Positions 59,147 to 64,000 of a stretch of DNA of 64,000 bases are shown in pieces. The translations under genes were made by a program, and so were the position numbers. Numbering within the stretch: position 1 is the first letter of the stretch; each line of letters starts with the position of its first letter. The notes beneath the pieces are model-generated. The model was not told where the DNA came from. It saw only the letters and a list, made by a program, of their open reading frames with translations, and did no database searches. Origin of the DNA: JAUWGC01 sp963753055 (GTDB taxonomy: Bacteria; Bacteroidota; Bacteroidia; Bacteroidales; B18-G4); NCBI GenBank assembly GCA_963753055.1, contig CAVWAP010000009.1, positions 310,001 to 374,000 on the forward strand. The letters run 5' to 3'.

Positions 59147-61099
59147 ATGTCAATCCGCATAAAACTAAGCATCGGGTTAATGATAATCATCCTGCTGTCA
59201 AACATAATATTAGGTTTGATCACTTCGATGTATGTAAAAAGGGTATATTTTGGCGAAGTGCAGACACGAGTGAGGATGGATTTAAATTCTGCCCATGATA
59301 TCTATAACAGTGCTGTAGACCAGGTTGAACAGGTACTCCAGGCCATCTCTTATCGGCGCAGTATAGGGTTGCCGCTGGAAGAGGAAGTTAAAGGTGACCT
59401 GGGGAAAGTATTGCAAAACGTATACGACGACAGTGGGTTAGATATGCTCACGCTTGTGGGAAATGATGGCCGGGTCATATACCGGGCCCATAATCCATCA
59501 CACTACGGAGATGATGTATCGGGCATAGCAGTTATCCAACAGTCTCTGGTGAAAGGGATAAATGCTAAAGGGACCATGGTGATTTCCCATGATTTACTGA
59601 AAAATGAAAGTGAAGAACTCGCCAATCGTGCCATTATCAGTATAGAAGAAACACCCAGGGCAAGGCCCAAATCACAAGAAACCGAAAAGAGGGGCTTTAT
59701 TATAGCAGCTGCTGTACCATTTGTATCATTGGATCATGAAAAAAATGAAATCACCCTGGGCATTCTGATGGGGGGCTACCTGGTAAATAATTATTTTGAG
59801 ATCGTTGATAAAATTAAGTCACAGGTATTTCAGGATCAACATTACCAGGAAAAAGACATAGGCACAGCAACAATTTTTTTTGATGATCTTCGGATCTCCA
59901 CGAATGTAACGAACACAGCTGATCAAAGAGCTGTTGGCAGCTGCATGAGCGCAGAAGTTTATGACCGGGTGATCAAAGAAGGAAGGGTATGGGATGACAG
60001 GGCCTTCGTTGTCAATAATTGGTATATTACTGCTTACGAACCCATCCGTGATCCGGACAATAAAATCATCGGATCACTCTATGTAGGACTACTCGAAGAG
60101 CCTTTCAGGCAACCGCAAAAAGTCATTATTATGTTTTTTGTTTTTATGATAAGCATCAGTGCGGGTGCCGGATTGGTGCTGATGTTCTTTTATACCAGGA
60201 TATTGCTTAAGCCTATTGACAATATCGTTGCTATGAGCAAGGATGTAATAAAAGGTAACCTGCAAGCCAGGAGCGAAATCCGTCCGCCGGGTGAAATGGG
60301 TGTGCTTTGTGAATCCATTGACCAGATGGCCGATGCCATAGAACAACGTGAGGATGAATTGCAAAGGATCACCCAACAACAGATCAACCAAAGTGAAAAG
60401 CTCGCTTCCATCGGGCGCTTATCTGCCGGAATAGCCCATGAAATAAATAACCCGCTGACCGGTATTCTCACTTTCGCCCATTTACTGAAGCAGAAAAAAA
60501 ACACCTTTGGAGAAGATTTGAAGGATGTGGAAGTGATCATCAGGGAAACAACAAGAATTCAGGATATTGTGAAGGGGCTGCTGGATTTTGCACGCCAGAC
60601 TCCATTTAAGAAGGAATTTATTGATATCAATGACACTTTACGCCAAATACTGAAGCTGATAAGAAGTCAAAAAGAATTTGGTAAAATTGTTATTGAAGAG
60701 CAATATGATCAAAAAATCCCGCCCTATTATGGGGACAAAAATCAGCTGCAGCAAGTGTTTCTTAACATTATCCTTAACGCCGCGGAAGCGATTTCAAAAT
60801 CAGGCATCATCACCATAACCACGGCAATAACCGACCGTAACTTGCTTATTGCAATAAAAGATACTGGCTGCGGCATACAAAAGGAAAACCTTGACAAGAT
60901 CTTCGATCCTTTCTATACAACCAAACCCGTTGGTAAGGGAACGGGATTGGGTTTAAGCATCAGTTATGGCATTGTAGAACAACATGCAGGCTATATAGCA
61001 TGTGAAAGTGAAGAAGGAACAGGAACCACATTCAGCATCATTTTGCCTGTAAATAAATCAACCATGAACAATAAAAGACTACGGGGGAACAATGAATGA
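59147..61099 (+). CDS. Sensor histidine kinase with Cache and HAMP domains
   Basis: 650 residues. A first helix (5-30, IKLSIGLMIIILLSNIILGL) is followed by a ~300-residue periplasmic Cache-type sensor (DLNSAHDIYNSAVDQVEQVL, DMLTLVGNDGRVIYRAHNPS, TIFFDDLRISTNV), a second helix (~328-350), HAMP (~352-405), HisKA with the phospho-acceptor His in SIGRLSAGIAHEINNPLTGI (about 430) and HATPase (NQLQQVFLNIILNAAEAI, IKDTGCGIQKENLDKIFDPF, GTGLGLSISYGIV). It overlaps the next gene, a sigma-54 activator, by 8 bp and should phosphorylate it. Cache domains sense small molecules such as carboxylates. Confidence 0.93.
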   Translation: MSIRIKLSIGLMIIILLSNIILGLITSMYVKRVYFGEVQTRVRMDLNSAHDIYNSAVDQVEQVLQAISYRRSIGLPLEEEVKGDLGKVLQNVYDDSGLDMLTLVGNDGRVIYRAHNPSHYGDDVSGIAVIQQSLVKGINAKGTMVISHDLLKNESEELANRAIISIEETPRARPKSQETEKRGFIIAAAVPFVSLDHEKNEITLGILMGGYLVNNYFEIVDKIKSQVFQDQHYQEKDIGTATIFFDDLRISTNVTNTADQRAVGSCMSAEVYDRVIKEGRVWDDRAFVVNNWYITAYEPIRDPDNKIIGSLYVGLLEEPFRQPQKVIIMFFVFMISISAGAGLVLMFFYTRILLKPIDNIVAMSKDVIKGNLQARSEIRPPGEMGVLCESIDQMADAIEQREDELQRITQQQINQSEKLASIGRLSAGIAHEINNPLTGILTFAHLLKQKKNTFGEDLKDVEVIIRETTRIQDIVKGLLDFARQTPFKKEFIDINDTLRQILKLIRSQKEFGKIVIEEQYDQKIPPYYGDKNQLQQVFLNIILNAAEAISKSGIITITTAITDRNLLIAIKDTGCGIQKENLDKIFDPFYTTKPVGKGTGLGLSISYGIVEQHAGYIACESEEGTGTTFSIILPVNKSTMNNKRLRGNNE

Positions 61100-62522
61100 T
61101 AAAAAAGATCATACTGTGAATTACCGCATATTGGTGATTGACGATGAGCCTATAGTCGGTATCAGTTGCAAACGCATACTTTCGCCGGAAAAGAAATATG
61201 AGGTTGCTTTTGAATCCGAAGCCAGGCGTGGACTTGAGGAAGCTTTAACCGGCCATTATGACCTGATATTGCTCGATATTGTTATGCCAGATCTGGATGG
61301 CATGACAATATTAAAAAGAATCAGGTCGTCAGGGATATCCTCAGAGATCGTTATCATTACCGGTCATGCAACTATACAAACTGCCGTTGAAGCCATCAAG
61401 CAAGGAGCGGCCGATTATATTAGCAAGCCTTTCTCTCCCGATGAACTGATAATCTGTATTCAGAAAGTGATAAAACATTCCGCTTTGCTAAGAGAAAACA
61501 TAGCTTTACGAAAAGAATTGCATGTGCACCAGGGATTTGAAGGGATCATCGGGGAGAGCCCCGAGATAGAAAAAGTCTTTTCACTGATCAGGCGGGTTGC
61601 ACCGACAAATGGAACAGTCCTGATTACAGGCGAAAGTGGTACGGGTAAAGAATTGGTGGCCAGGGCCATCCACAGACTTAGCTTGCGAAATGATAAACCA
61701 TTTATTGCATGTGATTGCAGTGCCCTGGTCCCATCCCTTCTGGAAAGTGAACTGTTTGGTCATGTGAAAGGTTCGTTTTCCGGCGCTATTGCAACCAAAA
61801 AAGGGCTCTTTGAAATAGCAAATAACGGGACCTTGTTCTTAGATGAGATCTCCAATATCAGTTTAGAAATACAAAGTAAATTATTAAGGGTCCTGGATAC
61901 TCAAGAAATTAAAAAAGTCGGTGATACCATCGAGCAGAAAATAGATATCCGCCTGATTACAGCCACCAATCAAGATTTATTGAAGAGAATAAAGGATGAT
62001 AAATTTCGCGAAGATCTTTTCTATCGCTTACAGGTAATCCCTATTTTTATCCCTGCCCTTCGTAAACGCAGAGGAGATATTCTAAAACTTGCTGTAGCGT
62101 TTTTAGAAAGAATTCGAAAGAAAAGCAATATCAGGGCACAAACTTTTGCTCCCGAAACTATCCGTTTAATGGAAAACTATCATTGGGCAGGAAATGTCCG
62201 TGAATTAAAAAATCTTGTTGAACGATTAGCCATTCTTTGTGATTCAGAAATTATTGAACCAAAACACCTTCCTCCAGAATTACAGGGTTTTGATTTTCAA
62301 AATATAATTCATGCCTTACCTCGTAAATGGAGCGATTTCAGGGTGTTAAAACAACAGGTTGCGGAAAATGCCGCCGGGGAGATTGAAAAACAATTTCTGA
62401 TCGAAGCACTTCAACGATCCGGGGGCAATGTTAGCAAAGCTGCAGCAAGTGTGGGCATGCAGCGCTCCAATTTTCATCACTTATTAAGTAAATATGGGAT
62501 AACCCCAAAAAGCCTCACTTAA
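61092..62522 (+). CDS. NtrC-family sigma-54-dependent response regulator
   Basis: 476 residues. Receiver 1-125 with phospho-acceptor Asp62 in LILLDIVMPDLDGM. AAA+ sigma-54 activation domain ~150-385: Walker A TGESGTGKELVARAIH, the sigma-54 contact loop GSFSGA (usually GAFTGA), Walker B-like GTLFLDEISNIS, and RLITATNQDLL. A Fis-type helix-turn-helix ends the protein (EALQRSGGNVSKAAASVGMQ). It would open sigma-54 promoters when phosphorylated by the Cache-HAMP kinase. A candidate sigma-54 site is found 217 bp downstream. GSFSGA changes two residues of the loop but keeps the key Phe and the glycines. Confidence 0.95.
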   Translation: MNDKKDHTVNYRILVIDDEPIVGISCKRILSPEKKYEVAFESEARRGLEEALTGHYDLILLDIVMPDLDGMTILKRIRSSGISSEIVIITGHATIQTAVEAIKQGAADYISKPFSPDELIICIQKVIKHSALLRENIALRKELHVHQGFEGIIGESPEIEKVFSLIRRVAPTNGTVLITGESGTGKELVARAIHRLSLRNDKPFIACDCSALVPSLLESELFGHVKGSFSGAIATKKGLFEIANNGTLFLDEISNISLEIQSKLLRVLDTQEIKKVGDTIEQKIDIRLITATNQDLLKRIKDDKFREDLFYRLQVIPIFIPALRKRRGDILKLAVAFLERIRKKSNIRAQTFAPETIRLMENYHWAGNVRELKNLVERLAILCDSEIIEPKHLPPELQGFDFQNIIHALPRKWSDFRVLKQQVAENAAGEIEKQFLIEALQRSGGNVSKAAASVGMQRSNFHHLLSKYGITPKSLT

Positions 62523-62766
62523 AAACAAATTAATCCCGTCAAAAAGGTGTGTAAGCAGGGCATACACTGTATGAGTTCTTGCCACATTAATCTTTATATG
62601 AAAATTATTTTTCCTCCGACTACGTCGAATGGCAACCGAAAGAAAACATGGCTGTATATGCCTTGAATAAAGGATTTTGGCAGGTATGCCGTAAAATATA
62701 GTGGTCATAAAAATTTTCATTTCGCCAGAAACCGGAATTTGGAATACATATTGCATAAGCATTTGT
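62523..62766. other. Intergenic region before the RR-GcvH gene
   Basis: A 244-bp gap without a gene. Apart from the sigma-54-like site near its end I see no array of the heptamer type, in contrast to the gaps before 52.3 kb. Confidence 0.5.
62739..62755 (+). promoter_or_regulatory. Candidate sigma-54 promoter
   Basis: TTGGAATACATATTGCA has GG at 62741-62742 and GC at 62753-62754 with the required 10 bp between, fitting TTGG-N9-TTGCA-type -24/-12 elements. The preceding gene is a sigma-54 activator. The predicted start of transcription (about 62765) is almost at the ATG (62767), leaving almost no leader, which lowers confidence. Confidence 0.35.
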
Positions 62767-64000
62767 ATGAAAACACAACCTAAAATATTAGTCATTGATG
62801 ACGAACAAGTCATTTGTGACAGCTTCACAAGCATCTTATCAAATAAAGGGTATCAAGTGGATACGATGATCAGCCCACGTGAAGGATTAGATTTAGCAGC
62901 ATCAGAAAAATACAACCTTGTCTTTCTCGACTTAAGGATGGAAGAAATGAATGGGATTGAGTTATTCCAAAAATTAAGAGAGAAGGCACCAGATTTACCG
63001 GTCGTTGTGGTAACAGGTTATCCCAGCATCAACACGGCGATAGCATCAATGCGTTTACATGCTTCCGATTACATTTTAAAACCATTCACTCCGGATGATA
63101 TCCTGCAATTGACAAGAAGGATTATTCCAGAGGTAAGCCCGCTGGATAAAGATGTGAAGAGAAAATTATCAGAACCACAAGTATTGCCGGCATGGAAATC
63201 AGCCGGCAAGCCAATCCTGTTTTATGAAACAGCCTGGCTGGATCAAGGCGAGGATGGTACGTTCAGGGTGGGTGGACAACTTCCTGATTTTATTGCAGAT
63301 AATATTGCAGAGATTATGCTTCCGGAAGTTAATGATAAGGTATATCAGGGACTGCCACTTGCGGGATCTCTTTTAAATTATAAATTCAGGATCATTATTC
63401 CATCTCCTCTGTCAGGCAGAATAATGGAGGTGAACCATAACTTATCCGTCAGTTCGCCGTTGATCGACAAAAATTATTTCGATGAGTCCTGGATTGCGAG
63501 AATTGATCCTGCTGATTTTGAAAGGGATTTCAAGAAAATGCAACTGCGGAATATCGTCATTCTCAGCAAACGCACAGATGAATTGAAAGATTACAAGAAT
63601 AGGCTTGCTAACATGGGGTATGGTGTAAATTGCATAGATTCGGTTTCAAAGGCAATTACGACTTTAAAAAAAGAAAAAAACAAAGTCGTTTTTATCAACG
63701 CAGCACCTTTTGATAATGACGGACCTGAGTTTATTCAACATTTTAATAAAGAAATTCCAGAAGCCAAAGTTGTTATAATTGGGAACTCTGATTCAGAATT
63801 TGAAGAAGCTCTCCGCAAAAATAACATACTGTATTATTGTATCAATTCCCTTTTCAGCAATGAAATTGCTGATATTCTTTACAGTATTTATAGTTCTTTT
63901 AAACAAGAAATTGAAATTATTGGATCCGATTCATTAAGTATCATCCCTCATTCTATCAGCAGAATGCATATCACTAATAAACACGGTAAAAAGATTACAC
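62767..64000 (+). CDS. Response regulator fused to a GcvH-like domain (partial)
   Basis: Open to the window end, at least 411 residues. Receiver 1-120: acidic pocket IDDE, phospho-acceptor Asp55 in LVFLDLRMEEMNG, Lys near 106 in YILKPFTPDD. Residues ~148-252 match the glycine-cleavage H-protein fold: VGGQLPDFIADNIAEIMLPE, then LLNYKFRIIIPSPLSGRIME with Lys206 at the place of the lipoylated lysine, then DESWIARIDP. Residues ~258-385 look like a degenerate second receiver (NIVILSKRTDELKDYKNRLA, VVFINAAPFDNDGPEFI) without the phospho-acceptor. The gene follows the NtrC regulator. A lipoyl-type module on a receiver suggests a signalling use of an H-like protein; function is unknown. Confidence 0.8.
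   Translation, partial: MKTQPKILVIDDEQVICDSFTSILSNKGYQVDTMISPREGLDLAASEKYNLVFLDLRMEEMNGIELFQKLREKAPDLPVVVVTGYPSINTAIASMRLHASDYILKPFTPDDILQLTRRIIPEVSPLDKDVKRKLSEPQVLPAWKSAGKPILFYETAWLDQGEDGTFRVGGQLPDFIADNIAEIMLPEVNDKVYQGLPLAGSLLNYKFRIIIPSPLSGRIMEVNHNLSVSSPLIDKNYFDESWIARIDPADFERDFKKMQLRNIVILSKRTDELKDYKNRLANMGYGVNCIDSVSKAITTLKKEKNKVVFINAAPFDNDGPEFIQHFNKEIPEAKVVIIGNSDSEFEEALRKNNILYYCINSLFSNEIADILYSIYSSFKQEIEIIGSDSLSIIPHSISRMHITNKHGKKIT

Overview
The window looks like a chromosome segment of a Bacteroidota (Bacteroidales/Marinilabiliales-like) bacterium, probably from a metagenome assembly. The signs are many secreted beta-propeller proteins with C-terminal type IX secretion (T9SS) sorting domains, a SusC/SusD pair, a FecI/FecR/TonB-receptor locus, a CHRD-like lipoprotein, NERD, DUF4249 and four-helix-bundle (S23/IVP-like) genes, and promoters of the TAnnTTTG type. 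No rRNA, tRNA or CRISPR array was seen.

Layout. 1-7.6 kb is a worn accessory region: the 3' end of a broken GH92 mannosidase, a radical-SAM remnant, a CHRD-like lipoprotein, a T9SS propeller, an IS4-type element that cut a NERD gene, and a composite locus bounded by two long direct repeats. 7.8-11.2 kb holds a secreted protein, an ECF sigma factor and an anti-sigma factor fused to FG-GAP-like repeats. 11.5-27.7 kb holds a SnoaL-like protein, a BNR/T9SS protein, carA-carB, a MacB/FtsX-type permease, a Gloeo/Verruco-repeat T9SS protein, a C1A cysteine peptidase, an LVIVD protein and a P-domain T9SS protein. 27.9-34.2 kb is an ECF sigma / FecR / TonB-receptor / DUF4249 locus with two copies of one promoter-like motif. 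34.3-39.4 kb encodes a cytochrome b / Rieske / octahaem cytochrome c complex with two four-helix-bundle genes. 39.6-52.2 kb is a Ycf48-like T9SS protein, an aspartyl protease, then SusC-SusD-LamG-PNGase F, which looks like an N-glycan or glycoprotein utilisation locus. 52.3-64 kb holds two-component systems around a PstSCAB-like transporter and an alginate-export-type porin, ending in a response regulator fused to a GcvH-like domain.

The most unusual signal is a set of degenerate 7-bp (sometimes 8-bp) tandem repeats of many sequence families. They fill nearly every gap between genes, often supply or abut stop codons, and also run in frame through proteins: signal peptides, a membrane helix of cytochrome b, an anti-sigma linker and the loop of T9SS sorting domains. 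A second unusual signal is a four-helix-bundle gene inside imperfect ~80-bp terminal inverted repeats, with a 157-bp derivative lacking the gene elsewhere in the window.

Several conserved genes (carA, pstA, pstB, porin, BNR protein, GH92) carry single-base indels, mostly in short homopolymers. I regard most of these as likely consensus errors rather than true pseudogenes.
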